64,000 bases of DNA from Trichobilharzia szidati (Eukaryota; Platyhelminthes; Trematoda; Strigeidida; Schistosomatidae), in assembly GCA_944472155.2 (NCBI GenBank), contig OX235272.1:9718354-9782353 (forward strand), written 5' to 3'. This document shows, one piece after another, positions 1-13,300 of this stretch (positions are counted from its first letter, which is position 1; every line of letters begins with the position of its first letter). The notes under the pieces are model-generated. The model was not told the origin of the DNA. It searched no databases and saw only the letters and a program-made list of their open reading frames with translations. The translations under genes and the position numbers were made by a program.

Positions 1-230
1 AAATCTCTTCTACTGATGGCGACTGATGCTCGTTGTTGTTGTTGGTGGTGGTGGTGGTGGTGGTTAGGTATCTCCATCATTTTTTCTTCTCTGTGTTCAC
101 CTGAAGTCCTTTCTTTGCTGCCTGTCTCCACTACCAACTTGCTGGTTTTCACTTGTAGATCGTCTAGTTCGTGTGATATTAATCCAGAACTTCCGGTGTC
201 TTTTCTCCAGTGAAAGGTTTAACTGTCATC
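1..230 (-). pseudogene. LINE-A reverse transcriptase fragment
   Basis: Read on the - strand this matches the stretch just after the FADD motif in the better copy at 3098-3325 (a DLQAKT..L.EEA...GLQVN-like pattern), broken by stops and by a (GTT/GGT)n expansion at 34-63. It is cut by the window edge. Confidence 0.5.
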
Positions 231-539
231 TTGTTTCCCATAGTCTATTGTATGACCTAGTCTACCACAATCTGTAATACCCTTGGTAGCAGTAGTCAGC
301 CTTACCTTACTTCTGTCTTTATTTCAAAGGCTTCTGTGGGCTTTCTAATATAAGTCGCTTAGTATTTGGCATAACCACTCTGCTGCTGAATGAGCTTGAT
401 GTGCATTTCCAACCTTGCCTACTTAACTCTTTCACGAGTTCTCAAGACAGGAGTAAGGGGGAAGTTTCGGCGTAGAACTAAAGACCGCGACCCAGGAAAT
501 CAATCCAATAGCTATAGAAAATTTAGAGCACACGAGATA

Positions 540-770
540 TAATATTATATTTATTTGTCTTATTGTTCCCTCAGGTTCCAGTGGAACAATGGGCTTTAAC
601 AACACATCTCCACTCTCTTCTATTTTCTGCCATCCTCTTCCGCTGGATTCATAATTTCCAAAACTCTCTTATCTCTTCCCCACACGATCTCCCCCATGTC
701 ACACTTGCATCAACGACCCACTCTTCGCTTACTTGGTATGCAGCATTGACATACAACATAAAATAGTGAA
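540..770 (-). mobile_element. LINE-A 3' end fragment
   Basis: The + strand reads TTGTTCCCTCAGGTTCCAGT then CACGATCTCCCCCATGTC, the reverse complement of the LINE-A C-terminal coding end (TWRR region) and 3' terminus, as at 2510-2640 and 10560-10730. A 3'-anchored truncated insertion. Confidence 0.65.
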
Positions 771-774
771 GTGA

Positions 775-1335
775 GAGATTAAGGGTGATCATAATTTTCA
801 ATTTGACATGAAAGTGGGCTTAGAAAATAGCTGCGTTATGTGCAAAAGTAAGTTTTTGATGAGTGCAAGTTTAAACGGGATGAGCATGGAAACAAATTGA
901 AATAATGAGGTTTTTTTATAACTGAAAATGAAAAAGAAAGTAAAGGGAATGTAAAACGAAAGCTAAGCAGTCAAACTGAACCATATCCATGGTAAATGTA
1001 GAGATTGGACTTGTTTATTTTGAATATATATAGCTCTAGCTTTTCTGTGCATATGGCGAGGACTTCTGCAGGAGTACAAAGAAGTCGAGAAGACAATGTC
1101 TTTGATTGATTTTTGCTAACTTTGTATATGACTCTGAATGATGGATGAATCAGTTGAGATGTTGTGACTAGGTGTGTGTGTATGTTGACGAGGTATTCAA
1201 TTATGGCACTTTTGACTGAACCAGTAACTCGCTCCTCTTTGCAGTCATGCTTGGTAATGTTCTCTGACACGTTTTGATAGGACTTGCATAGAACGACTTA
1301 TTTACCTAACTCCTCATGAGCAGGCGAACTGATAT
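775..1335 (-). pseudogene. Penelope-like element C-terminal fragment
   Basis: On the - strand 971-1270 encodes KSAIIEYLVNIHTHLVTTSQ and SFRVIYKVSKNQSK. This matches the region after the GIY-YIG motif in the copy at 29679-30086 (SSILAHLIDSGH, FKVIYRI, RNRLLHLAEA), including the alternation of short helices. No YIG or reverse transcriptase part is left. Confidence 0.6.
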
Positions 1336-1384
1336 ATGCACATTGGATTGGTCATATGTGGAAGTTTTTTCTTCAAACTGCTTC

Positions 1385-1890
1385 GAAGCAGTAGGCGGTT
1401 AGAGTGTGTTGAGAGCTGGCTGCTAGCCAAAGTTGGTAGACAGTAATTGACTTCAGTGTTTATGTCCCCAATATTGGTGGTGAGAAAATGAGAACAAAGG
1501 CTTTGCGTAGACGGATACAGTTAGCATATGGATGATCTGACACAGACACAAAGAGATGCAAGGTTAACTTTCTGTGAGAAACAACCAATCAAAAGACTGT
1601 ATTTTATACTAACAATAATCTACAATAATGTACATTAAAATCTATAAATATGTGTTGATTTCCTTAATAAACGATCTCTTGCATGGCTCTTGTCTTCTGT
1701 TGTTACAAGAGAATATCACTCTTAGAATTATTGCAAGGAAGGTCTTCTCTAGGGAACTACAGATTCTCCTCCTAAGAATATCCGCAAAGAAGTCTCTCCT
1801 GAAGTCCAGATTCAGGTGTAGCTTCACTTTCTTCTCCACGAAACGTGCTGGTTATCCAATTTGAGCCTTGATATTTATGATAAATAGAAG
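1385..1890 (+). repeat. Repeat C, copy 1
   Basis: Shares ordered landmarks with 17217-17580 (+), 42960-43345 (-) and 55590-55860 (-): a GCTAGCCA..TTGGTAGACAG start, TATGTCCCCAATATTGG, AACCAATCA, AAATCTATAAATAT followed by TTGATT and a CGATCTCTTGC..CTCTTGTCTTCTGTTGTTAC block. The class is unknown. It could be a long terminal repeat or an untranslated region of an unrecognised retroelement. Confidence 0.5.
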
Positions 1891-2485
1891 CTCTTCTTCT
1901 AAGCAGTCACTGCTACAAATTCTTCTGATACAGGGTGGTTCAGTGAGATGATGACAGCTATTTTCTAATCCTGTGTAATTTTGTATCTACGCCCCTTGTA
2001 ATCTATATTCACACCCTCAATCTTTCATTTCAATTTGGAAATTATTACTATTATCACATTTAATCTCCTCCTTCGTTATTATGTGGGATTAAATAAAAAC
2101 AGTAACTGTATCTATGTAAACTTAGGCATATAAATGCGATTATCTAACTGTTTTTGAGAATGATACTGCTGAAAAGATATCTGTCTTTCTGGACTTCTTG
2201 TTCTTTTCTCTCTGATATCCTAATGGGTATTTACCACGATACCGAAAATTGTACTGTCCACCAAAAAACATCCTTGAGAAAGACTAACATGTGTTTGACA
2301 TGTATTTCATGCCTGTTATTTATAAGATTATGCTAGCGAACTGATGTATGCATCAGGTTCAGTGTGACGTTAGTGAACTGTTTACTAGGAAAACCCTTAG
2401 CATATATGCAACTTTTATCATCTCTGGTCTTGATGAGATAATAAATGGTCCAACAGAGAACTTCTGTTGTGAACTCTGCAAAAGT
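1890..2485. other. Intergenic or intronic DNA with a PLE-tail motif
   Basis: AT-rich, no gene seen. At 2151-2180 it holds TTGAGAATGATACTGCTGAA, the same hammerhead-like motif found at 19957, 58270 (-) and 59651, so part of this stretch is probably a Penelope tail. Confidence 0.4.
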
Positions 2486-2489
2486 TTAT

Positions 2490-3330
2490 TCTATTATTAT
2501 ATTATTATTGTTCCCTTGAGTTCCTAGTGGAACATAGGGCTTCAGCTGCACGTCTCCACTTGCTTCTGTCTTCTGCCGTTCTTTCCACACGATCTCCTCC
2601 ATGTCACACTTGGACGTCCCACTCGCCGCTTCCCCACCGGGTTCCACTCGAGGGCCTGACGCGCGATGTCACCCAACGGCCTCCTCAGCGAGTGAGTGTC
2701 CAATCCATCTCCACTTTCTCCTGCATATTTGTTGAGCGATTGGTTATTGTTTTGTTTGTTCCCATAGTTTCTTGTTGGTGATTCTTTCTGGCCATCTGAT
2801 CTTGAGTTTGAACGAAGACAGCTGTTGATGAAGGTTTGCAAACTGTTGAAAATATTCTTTGTGACCCGCAGCCAAGTTTCTGATCCATCCGTACAGAAGA
2901 ACTGACTGACTTGACGTTTGTATTGAAAATCCAAATTTTGTTGTTGATGCTGGCTGGGTTGAGTGACGGAGATTTCCAGATTGGTTTCAGGTTGATGAAT
3001 GTATTTCTTGCCTTCTCGATTCTCGAGTTGACATCCTAGTCGGTTCCTCCTGTAGTTGAAACAAGGCTCCCTAGATAAGTGAATGAAGTAACCTCTTTCA
3101 CATCCCTCCAGTTGATGGTGATTGGCGCTGGATGTTGTTGTCGGTTATTTTCATAACCTCCGTCTTGTCTATGTTCACCTGGAGTCCCGTCTTTGCTGCT
3201 TCTTCGAGCAGTTTGTCGGTTTTCGCTTGTAAGTCTTCGATTTTGTGTGACATCAAATATAAATCATCTGCGAAATCCAGGTCTTCTAGATTCTTCACGT
3301 CGGTCCAGGATATCCCTGCCTGCAAAAGTT
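2490..3330 (-). pseudogene. LINE-A, 5'-truncated, RT end plus C-terminal region
   Basis: The 3' end lies at the low coordinate, next to a TTA/TAT-rich tail (2495-2512). Reading the - strand from 3325: LEDLDFADDLYLMSHKIEDL with the FADD catalytic motif of reverse transcriptase, then KTGLQVNIDKTEVMKI, then frameshifted thumb and C-terminal parts ending in KRRVGRPSVTWRRSCGKNGR. It is a dead copy with several frame breaks and no 5' half. Confidence 0.78.
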
Positions 3331-3334
3331 TATT

Positions 3335-3770
3335 CTATCCTGGCCTATAAATGAATTGTTCCCTAACTGCAATAGCCTCAAGTGATTCCAAACACTTTGT
3401 ACACTATTCTAGAACTATGGAGGGGATTCCACAGTGTGCCTAATGTGGATTAAAAACTTTCATAATGTTTGTCGAAATGTGTATACGACTATCTGCTAAC
3501 CATTTGAATAATCATCTTTAGAATGCTGTAATATCAAGCTGATGAGTTGAAAATAGAACGTAATACTCATCCTTGATTGCATTCTGTCTTAGCCACTATC
3601 CAGCATTTTATATCGCTTCTATACTGGAAATTCGCGCACTCATTAATAATCAATACATTGTCTATATGACTGAATTTCCTATCATTATTGATTATATTGG
3701 AGTGAAGTATCCAGTCTCTGCTGACACGTCGGCCTTTAGTTTGGACGCTTTTACGATATAATGTTATTTG
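3335..3770. other. No feature recognised
   Basis: Both strands are open for about 190 bases near 3570-3760, but no splice sites, homology or repeat match were seen. Confidence 0.3.
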
Positions 3771-3774
3771 ATCG

Positions 3775-3928
3775 ATGGTCACAAGCAATGGAATCCAGGG
3801 CGTCTACTTCATTCTCTTTGGGACTCGTCCGTTGAATGTACCTGCGTCTCGGTGAGCGACTGTGTTCCCACACAGACTCGAACCCAGTTCCTATAACTTC
3901 AAACACCAGAGGGTTATATACTAATCCA
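3775..3928 (-). mobile_element. HHR-SINE (Sm-alpha-like), left half of an inverted pair
   Basis: On the - strand a B-box-like GGGTTCGAGTC (3885-3895) is followed by GACGAGTCCCAAAGAGAATG near 3820-3845 and then a GGATTCCATTGCTTGTGACC tail. The order (tRNA-like head, hammerhead helix II/core, tail) is that of the schistosome Sm-alpha SINE. The core is changed (GACGAG, GAAG), so this copy should not cleave. Confidence 0.6.
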
Positions 3929-4095
3929 GATGGTTTGGTGAGTAACGCTCTAGCATATGAAAATGATGGGTTCTGGGTTCGAGTCTCAGTCGGAGAATGA
4001 TATATATATATAACTCATCGTAAAATTTAGGTATACCCAACTGACGAGTCGCCAATAGGACGAAGCCCACATCCTAAATTCCACTACCAGCCTCT
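3929..4095 (+). mobile_element. HHR-SINE (Sm-alpha-like), right half of an inverted pair
   Basis: Starts GGTTTGGTGAGTAACGC, has a B box TGGGTTCGAGTCTC (3976-3989), then AACTGACGAGTCGCCAATAG and GGACGAAGCCC at 4040-4068, with CTAAATTCC after it. CTGACGA keeps the CUGANGA core, but GAAA has become GAAG. It sits head to head with the - strand copy. Confidence 0.6.
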
Positions 4096-4158
4096 ATCAA
4101 TCAATTAATTTTTAATATCAGTCTGATTATTGATTAATTTTTCATTGATTTATTTTAG

Positions 4159-4319
4159 AAATGATTTAGAAGATCAAAGTCGTATGCTTGGTTTCCTACA
4201 AGCTATACAAGATTATACAAGACAGAATTTAAGTCCAATGCCTAATCGTTTTACAAAGTTAGCAAAAACTTGGTATATTGTGAATAACTTTTTAAGATCA
4301 GATAGTCGATGGAAGTTGA
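4159..4319 (+). CDS. RGS22-like gene, first visible exon
   Basis: Acceptor TTTATTTTAG ends at 4158 and donor GTAAGTAATT starts at 4320. The exon begins with the third base of a codon and ends with the first base of the next, so at least one exon lies upstream. Its translation includes MLGFLQAIQDYTRQ and YIVNNFLRSDSRWKL, which resemble the middle helices of an RGS fold. It joins in phase to the exon at 6155. Confidence 0.8.
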
Positions 4320-7300
4320 GTAAGTAATTATACACCTGTTTCTTTTTGTGTGTATGTGTATTTTTAAAATATGTATTATCATTATTATTGTTCCCTTGCG
4401 TTTCGAGTGGAACATATGGCTTCATCAGCAAATCTCCACTTTTTCCTATTTTCTGCAGTCCTCTTCAACATCTAGACTCAGGATTCCCCATAGTCTGTCA
4501 TCTTTTCCACACAGGATCTCCTGCATGTCATCGTTGGATATACGCCCAACTTGTCGTTTTCCATTCACCTTCCATTCCAGCGGTCACCCACAATGAGCGT
4601 GATGTCACTCGACATTCCCCTCAGGGCCTTACACAATAACAGTGTAGCTCACAGCCTGACATGCATGAGAGATCTGTTCAGGGAAATCGCCGGATTCTAA
4701 CTAATTGACTAACTATAATGGCAAATGACTGTTTATCGATTCGACAATCTGGGTATACCTTCATGGTCTTCAAACTCAGAATAGTCATTTAGTTAATAAG
4801 AGTTGGTGACGGATCGATATATCAGTTAAAGAACCATTGAAAACCAGCACTGGAGTAATGGACAGACAGCTGTTTCATCTTAGTTCAGGAATCATAGGCA
4901 GTACGCACCCACCACAGGAGGTTCGAATTCAGCACCTTCCGGTTACAAAGCAAGCTCGTATACCATTCAGTCACTGGGATCCGATTCAGTGGTCAATGGA
5001 TTCTAACTTCTACCACTTCATGATTTAGCGCGATTGGCACCGACCGATGTCATCGGTGGGACATCCATTCTCATAATTGACCCGATAGACCTCACTGATC
5101 ACGACTTCTCACTAGAACTGAATGGTATACGAGCTTGTTTTATAACCGGAAGGTGCTGGATTCGAACCTCCTGTGGTGGGTGCGTACTGCCTATGATTCC
5201 CAAACTAGGATGAAACAGCTGGCTGTCCAGTACTCCAGTGCTGGTTTTCAATGGTTCTCTCTAACTGATATACCAATCCGTGATCAACTCGTAAAGACAA
5301 ATCTAATCCTTACAAACCACCTATAGAAAACAACATTTAGTTAATCTCATATTAATATGAAGTTAATGCTTCTGTCTGCTCCAGAGACCAACAGCGTATA
5401 TGTCACCATCAAAAACCTTCCCCACATAAGTGGCTCCATACTGAAGATCAGAGTGGCAGCTGGTCAAAAAGGATAAACAGCATGGAACTCTACAGTACAG
5501 TGAACCAATCAACAACCTGTTACTCAGTAAATTCAAAGAAGGAAACAGAGATGAACTGGATGTAAGTTCCAAGAACACCTTCAAGTGACATTATACCCCA
5601 GATATGTCTTCCAGTGGGACTCGAATGGAGACTGAAGAGGTAGTAGTGAGTTTGACGATGACATGGAGGAGTTCATTTGGAGAGGAAATGAAAGCCTCTT
5701 CGGTAGCCTTGGATACAGCTTTCAAAAAAGACTTCAACTAAAGAAGACAATTTAGATGCGTGATTCCGGCCCTATGTTCCACTTGTTATCCAAGGGACGA
5801 ATAAGGATGATTTTTTTATTTCTTTGCATTCCCAGTGAAACACAGGGCGTAATCAAGCTAGAGCTTTGAAGTTTCAGAAGCAGTGATGTTCATTTTTATG
5901 GGTTGGGGTTGCTAACCTCACGCCCAACTCTCCCTCATTATCAGTATTATTACTGGCTTAGCGAGGTAAAGCAGCAGTGCGTCGGTCAGGGATCGAACTC
6001 CGAACCACCTGCGTGGTTGGTGAGCATCCTACCGCTGTGACGCCAACACAATGACAATATTAATAATCATATATAAATATATTCCCGCATTACTGTTGCA
6101 AGAGTATTCATAATTAATCAGTTGCACCTTTCTTTGTTTCGTTTGATTGAACAGATATTGATTTATCAGTTGTCAAGGAGATTATTCAAACAATTCAATG
6201 TAAAAAAGACACGATATCAGTAAAAATATTTGACCCAATAAAAAATATTTGTTTAAATGAATTATATCCCTACTGGATTGAATATTTAAAATTTGATGCT
6301 TTTCAATTTGCTTGGTAAGTAAGCGAATATTTCACTTTTGATAATATTATTTATTATTGCTTCCTTTAGTTCCTAGAGGAACATAAGGCTTCAGCCGCAC
6401 GTCTCCATTGCGTTCAATTCTCTGCCAACGTTTTCACCTGACTCCACGTCTGCCCACATGCTTTCGTCTCCTCTTCGCATGACCTCCTCCTTCATGTCAC
6501 CCCACCCTCACACTGACGACCAACTCGCCGCTTCCCATTCGGGTTCTACTCGAGCAGTGGTCTGGCATGTGTGATGTCACTTGATGGTTTGTTTTCCCAG
6601 AGTATGGCCAGTCAATCCACCTCCATTTCTTCTTGAAGATTTGTTGCACAATCGGTTCCTGCTGGGTTGGTTCGTTCATCGCCAGAGATCCCTCACTGCT
6701 ACTGATCCTTTCTGGTCACCTGATATTGAGTAGTACTGAGAGAAGACAGCTGTTGATGAAAGTCTGTAGTTTGTTCGAAGTGGCCTTCGTGACACGGCAC
6801 TGGCCAAGTCTCTGATCTGTATAGTAAGTAGCACTGACTTCACATTGAAGTTGAAAATCCGGACCTTATTTTCATTTTCATGCTGAGTGCTGTTGACCTC
6901 CATACTCACTTGAGAGTAATGAAGGCTTAAATTGCTTTTCCGATTCTCGCCTTGATATCCTCGTCAGTTCCGGCCGCCTGTAGTTGAAACGATGATGCTT
7001 CCCAGATAGATACATAGGTAGGTAAAAGAGATTGTTTCTTGCAGATTTCTCCCATTTGTGCTGATTGTTGTCTGTTGTTGCTGCTTTTACTGTTGGTGAT
7101 GGCCAGAAATCTACATCACCGCTGTCATCGCTATGTTCACCTGAAGTCCTATCTTTGATGCTTCCTCCTCTGCTAACTTGTTGCTTTTCACTGGCATATC
7201 TTCCAGTTTGTGTGAAATCAGACAAATATCGTATCGGCGAAATTCAGATCCTCTAAGTTTTTTTTTGTTTGGGTCCATTTTATGCCTGTTTTCTCGCTGC

Positions 7301-10300
7301 CAGCCGCTGTCTGTCTGTCGCTTTATCCAGCATGTCGCGATCAAGAAAATCACTGGAGACAGTAGGACTTTTGATGATAATAATAATAATAGGTTATTAA
7401 CCTATGCTTAATATTCACTTTTAATTTGCACAAAAATTCCACTGACTGTCATTATTCAATCCTTGGGGGTTCCAAGTGGATCACTGAGCTTCAACGGTAC
7501 ATTTCTATTTAACTACTCTGTTCTCTCTTTGAAAACTAGTCAGTGACTAGTGTAGTGTGTCTAGTCCTTTTTTGTTTGGTGCAGACTGAATTCTATGGGG
7601 GCAAGTTTGCAATGTGGCCACTATGCCACTTGGTGGCTCGCCATCATGATGTAATTTGAATTTTTGATATTATATGGTTGGAGGCAGTCGGCAGGAAGGG
7701 ATGTGAGTTTCTTCAAGATAACAGATACTACGCCTTGCTGACTGACTGGTGAGCGCCAACTAGCACGAAATCTAGCTACAGCCAAGGCTTCCTGTAGCCG
7801 ATAGCCTCCAATCATCTAATATCAATAATTCAAATTACACCATGATGGCGAGCCACCTAGTGGTATGGTGGCCACATTGCAAACTTGACTGACTGATAGA
7901 ATTCAGTTTGCACCAAAGAAAAAGAGGACTGGACACACTACACTAGTCACTGACTAGTGTCCAATCAAAAGTATCCAATACAGTCCTACACGAGGTCAAT
8001 CGCGAGCGAGCTTGAATAGCCCGGTGATGACGTCTCTGACTTCAGCACTGGGTGACGCAGATTTGACTGTCAGAAGGTGAGTGGTGAGTGCCACCTGGCA
8101 CGAAACCCAAGTGCAGCCAAGACTTCCTGCCAAATGCCTTTAACTGTCTAATACTCTGTTCTCCTCTATCGTTTCAATCTGCCTCCTCGACAAATGATTA
8201 TATGCTCCTGTTTCTTTTTCATTTGATCGCCTCCATGTTACCCGCAGAGCCAACTCACCCCTCTCAGAAAACTTGTTGCTTCCAAATTGGTTTCCACTCA
8301 ACGGCCTGCCTCACTTGTGTGATATCACTTCAAGATATCCTCAGAGCGTATCTTCAGTCCATCTGGATTTTATTATGCATACTTGGTGGATAACAGGTTG
8401 CTGTTTGATTTACCTCACTGCTGAGTTCCTTGTTAGTCATGCTGTCCAACCGATTGGCCATCTGATCTTCAATATTGAAGATGAGAAGGGACGCATGAGT
8501 TAGTAAAAGTCTCCAGCAGGACACTGACAGAAATGCTTTTGATGATGTGTATGCCATATATATATATATATACCAAGAGTGATCACTTCATTTAGAGAAC
8601 ACCAGTGGAAATAGGGGGAAAATGGACAGCCGTTTCATCCCACATTGATACTCTTCAGCAATATTCACTCATCAATCCACCTATGGGGATAAAGCTGATG
8701 ACTTTCAGCTTATAAGGTGAGCTAGTTAAGCATTAAGCCACCAGTATGGAGTGCAACAGTCAATCCTCGATATATACATATATATCCTTTGTAAACAAAG
8801 TTTCTCGTGATTGAAACTGTTATTACGCGTAGCAACAATAAAAAGATGAGATATTGCATAAACAATTTGATTAGACAGTAATAACTACATTCTCAATTGG
8901 ATTTTTACTTTTTATCATTCGAGATTTACTCATTTTGTTTCATTGCATATTGCATCATCATAATATCTTCATTAGATTGTTTAAACACTAAATTTGGATT
9001 TGTTTGTTTGTTTGTTTGTAGGACTTCTGAGATCTACTCATCGTATTCTACAGTGTTCTGTTGCGTGTGATGGTTACTGGCTTATCAAATTGTCTAAAGA
9101 GTTACTTACTTTTAGAATGTATAAGATTTATATATATATATGTCCTGTTGAAGAGTCCATTGTGGAACGAAATACATATTCACTTCTTCCTGATGTTTTT
9201 AGTAGTTCTCTCTTACGGATTAGAGAAGATTGTATTAGCTTGTTTGACAAAATATAATCATGGGAATGTAAACTATTTATGACACAGTGTTACCTGTTAG
9301 ATAGTGATTAATGAAAGAATTCAGGACGCGCATTTCATCTCATATGGCGTTTGAAATACAATAGATGCTTGGTTTCAGTCTCACTAGAGATTGTCAGTAC
9401 CTCAAGATGATGAGTCACAAACAGAAAGAAGTAGGCATACTAAATCTTACTGCCAGCTACCATCCTCCAAGTACACAACATGTTAACCCTCAGCGACACA
9501 ATCGAAGCGTACGTGATGAGGCGGCTGACATGTCGACATAGTCAGAATATTTCGATCTAGTTATTCAGCGGTATGGGGAAAAAGTGATTTCATAAAAAGC
9601 AGAATTTACTCTTCACTTTCTTTTTTTTTAATTTGCCTTTAAAAGTGCTGCACATAAAAGTAAAAGTGAAAATTATTTGGCGCCAAAATCAATTGATGAT
9701 TTCGACGTAATCCTTGATGAGAATTCTAATTTAATAGTACAACGCAAACCAATAGAAATGTAAGTTAATGTGTGTATGTATGTATTTGTGTATTTATATA
9801 TGTACTTAAAACAAGTTCGTGGGTGGCACAGCGATAGAATGCTTGCTGACCACACCTCATGTGGTCCGAGGTTCAATCCATGGTCACCAACGCACTCCTT
9901 TACCTCACTAAGCTAGTAATAAGACTGGAAATGAGGGAAGTTTGGGGTTGGCATGAGGCTAGCAACGCCCACCACTGCTACAGAAACTTCAAGCCTACAG
10001 CCTGAAGCCCTATGTTCCACTGGGAATAATAATAACCAACAACAAAAACATCCAGCGCCAATCACCATCAGCGAAAGGGATTTGAAAGAAGTTACTTCAT
10101 TCACTCACTTATCTAGGGAGCATTGTCTCAACTACAGGAGGAACGGACGAGAATGTCAAATCGAGAATCGGAAAGGCGAGAAACACATTCATCAACCTGA
10201 AACCAATCTGGAAATCTTCGTCACTCAGCCTGCATCAACAACAAAATTCGGATTTTCAATACAAACGTCAAGTCAGTCAGTTCTTCTATACAGATGGATC

Positions 10301-13300
10301 AGAAACTTGGCGGCGGGTCACAAAGAATATTTCCAACAGCCTGTTGCAGACCTTTATCAACAACTGTCTTCGTTCTATACTGAAGATCAGATGGCCGGAA
10401 AGAATCACAAACAAGAAGCTATGGGAACAAACAAAACAAGAACCAATCGCCCTTCAAATATGCAGGAGAAAGTGGAGATGGATTGGACACTCGTTGAGGA
10501 GGCCGTTGGGTGGCATCGCGCGTCAGGCCAATGCTCGAGTGGAATCTGACAGGGAAGCGGCGAGTGGGACGTCAGTGCAAGGGTGACATGGAGGAGATCG
10601 TGTGAAGAAGAGTTGAAACAGTATGGACTAACATGGATGCAGATGAAAAGTACAGCAGAAGACAGAAGCAAGTGGAGACGTGTAGTTGAAGCCCTATGTT
10701 CTACTAGGAACACAAGGGAACAATAATCATAGTAATAAAACAAGCTAGTTATGGCATTAACTTATTAATTAGTATGATCAGTAGTAGCCAATGAAATTGT
10801 CTCTCTCTAACTCACTCATCTAAACTACGCAGCATCATTTCAACTACTGGTGGCACGTGTTAGGGAGTCAAAGGCATCTGGGATAGGACTGGAAAAGAAA
10901 GAGAGACTGTGTTATTACTCTAAAATCAGTGTGAAGACTTACAGAATTTGTATAAGGTGAAAACGATGAGTCTTTTTTAGATTAAGAGATTATGTCCCTC
11001 ATTTATTTCCTCGGTTTGTCCTTGGACAAAAGCAGAAGTCTTGATTGCAATCAAGCTAATGGAAACCAGCCGGGAAAGTAGCAGGACTAGACGAAATTCC
11101 CCCCCAAAGCACTAAAGACAGATCCACAGATCGCAGGGGGCACGATGACGCCAATACTGTGAAACGTTTGGAAGGAAGGAAAGTTACCTACCGATTGGAA
11201 GAAAGGCTGGCTATGTTGTCAGGCTACCAAAGAAGGGTGACTTACGCCTCACTCTATAAGAACAGGCATGGGATAATGCTCTTTTCTACACCAAGTAAAA
11301 TACTAAGTTGCGTCAACCTGGAGAGAATAAAAGCTGAACTGGACGCAGATTTCCGCCCTACAGAACAAGCTGGATTCAGGAAAGGAAATTCATGTGTTGA
11401 TCAAACTGCAACCCTAAACATCATCTTCAAACAGAGCACAGAATGACGGTCAAATCTCAATCTACCTCAATTTCATCGACTTTGGAAGGCCTTCGACAGA
11501 CGGCGTTGACTGTGAAGTAGTTTGGAAACTATTTCAACACTTTGGAGGGCAGCGCCCAAATCTTAATCAACTTCATCAACAGCTATATGACAACGTCACG
11601 TGTCAGGTAATCCACAATGGAAAACTCAGCAAGGTGTTCAGAGTGCACACAGAAGTAAGACAAGACTGCCTGCGTGTTATCACCGATGACATTCTAAATT
11701 GTGGTGTACTGAATTACGCGTCAGACTGTGGGGATTGAGAAGACAGAAATATGTTGAATTGATAAGAAGACTGTAGAAGATCTTGATTTCGCGGGTGATT
11801 CATGTCGCACGTCACACAGACTACAAGACATACAGGCGAAAACCAACAAACTAGACGAAGAGGTAGGCAGCAAAGATAGGACTTCAAGTGAACATGGAGA
11901 AGACGAAAGTGATGAAGATAACCAACAATTAACAATAATAACAACAAGAGCCAATCACCATCAATGGAACAAATTTGAAAGAGGTTAATTCCTTCACTTT
12001 TCTAGGAAGCATGAGACAAGGAAAGTTACACTTTATGAAGGGGAGAAGGGGTGTTAACCAAAGATTATGTAATTAAATGAAAGAGAGAACAAATACACCC
12101 AGTAACCAAGGGGGACAAGGAAAGACTGATAACTGCTGCCTTCTGAACATATAAATCGGGTTCCAGGCGTCTGGTAGCGACTGCTTCAGCAGACCTGAGA
12201 AGAATTAAACTATTTTGTTAATTGATAATTTTAAGGGATTTCGTGATGTTCACCTCATGACCCGTATTGATGAGATGTTTGGCAGTGACACTATAGTAAG
12301 CGTTTGTTTTCTTGAGATGTAGGTATTTTGGTATGTGTTCAGAGAGTAGGATGGGTGCCTTTCTTTCCTGAAACAATCTCTATCAAATGCCTGAAGCCGT
12401 AATAAGATGTTCAGAAAGCAATAGTTATCAGTCTTTCCTTGCCTCCCCCCACCCTTGGTTACTGAATGCCTTTATTCCCTCTTTCTTCTGATCACATAAT
12501 CCCCACGTTTAATATGGGGTAATTTTGCTTGTGTCTTGTTTCTGTGATTTGAGTTGTACTCACTATATTGTTGCTAAGTTTATCAGTTACTCCTGTTAAC
12601 TGGTATTCTGTAATACTTGCAAGTATATTAAAATTGTTTTCCACATAAACTTAATAATTTTCTTAAGCTGTACGCAGCTGATGAGAAGCCAACAAAATGA
12701 ATCTGATGGTATCGTCTTATTCTGCACTAACCCCTGTTGTTCTAACTTGTGTCAGTTAGCGAAGAAATCCCTCTACACCCTTTAAGAGGAGTGATTTTTC
12801 AATAAAGCAAGAACAATAGTGGTTTGTGCAGAATAAAATTGTACTGTCATCGGTTATTTCACCAGCTTCTCATCAGCTCACATGCGCACAACCCGAAGTC
12901 ATTATTAAGTATATCTACAGAAACAATTTCGACATGCACAGACAGTTCATTTCTAAACAAAAATCAATCAATCTGCCAATATATGCATACAGTAATAATA
13001 TATATATAATAATATTAAACATTTTATCCCGATCAATAATGATCATACACAATGGAAACTTTTGACATTACGTAATCAGGTGAAAGAGAGAGAGAGTGAA
13101 AATATCCAGTAACCAGGCAGGGCAAAGAAAGACTGATAACTGCTACCTTCTGAACGCATGAATTGGGTTTCAGGCGCATTTGATGGAGATCGCACATACC
13201 AATATTGAATTTACTATGGAACATGAAAATGATGGAAAGTTCCACTACCTCGACATTGGCATGCTACGTTTGTCCAAATAGCTTTAAACGTGGACTAGTC

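Larger units (their letters stand above)
7526..8151. mobile_element. Composite foldback element with two hammerhead-like cores
   Basis: Flanked by 12-bp direct repeats (7514-7525, 8152-8163). Inverted arms 7535-7690 and 7798-7958 begin and end in ACTAGTCA.TGACTAGT. A unit of about 85 bases with a hammerhead-like core is repeated in the same direction at 7735-7820 and 8068-8150, both ending in TCTAAT. The order is inverted partial unit, core, unit, core. This resembles non-autonomous Penelope-like or retrozyme arrangements. No coding capacity. Confidence 0.6.
7450..8545 (-). pseudogene. LINE-A 3' copy split by a 626-bp insertion
   Basis: LINE-A 3' sequence (GGGGGTTCCAAGTGGATCAC) stops at 7525 and resumes at 8152 (CTCTATCGTTTC through CCATCTGATCTTCAATATTG). 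The 12-mer TACTCTGTTCTC is present on both sides, so the intervening block is an insertion with target-site duplication. Confidence 0.65.

Noticed and set aside
1628..1864. Open frame on both strands
   Set aside because: Lies wholly inside Repeat C, which recurs three more times without a conserved frame.
9022..9117. Exon-like segment (LLRSTHRILQ...) with TTTGTTTGTAG before it
   Set aside because: Entry phase is incompatible with exon 2 (gives a stop), and the flank at 9142-9172 is hammerhead-like repeat sequence.
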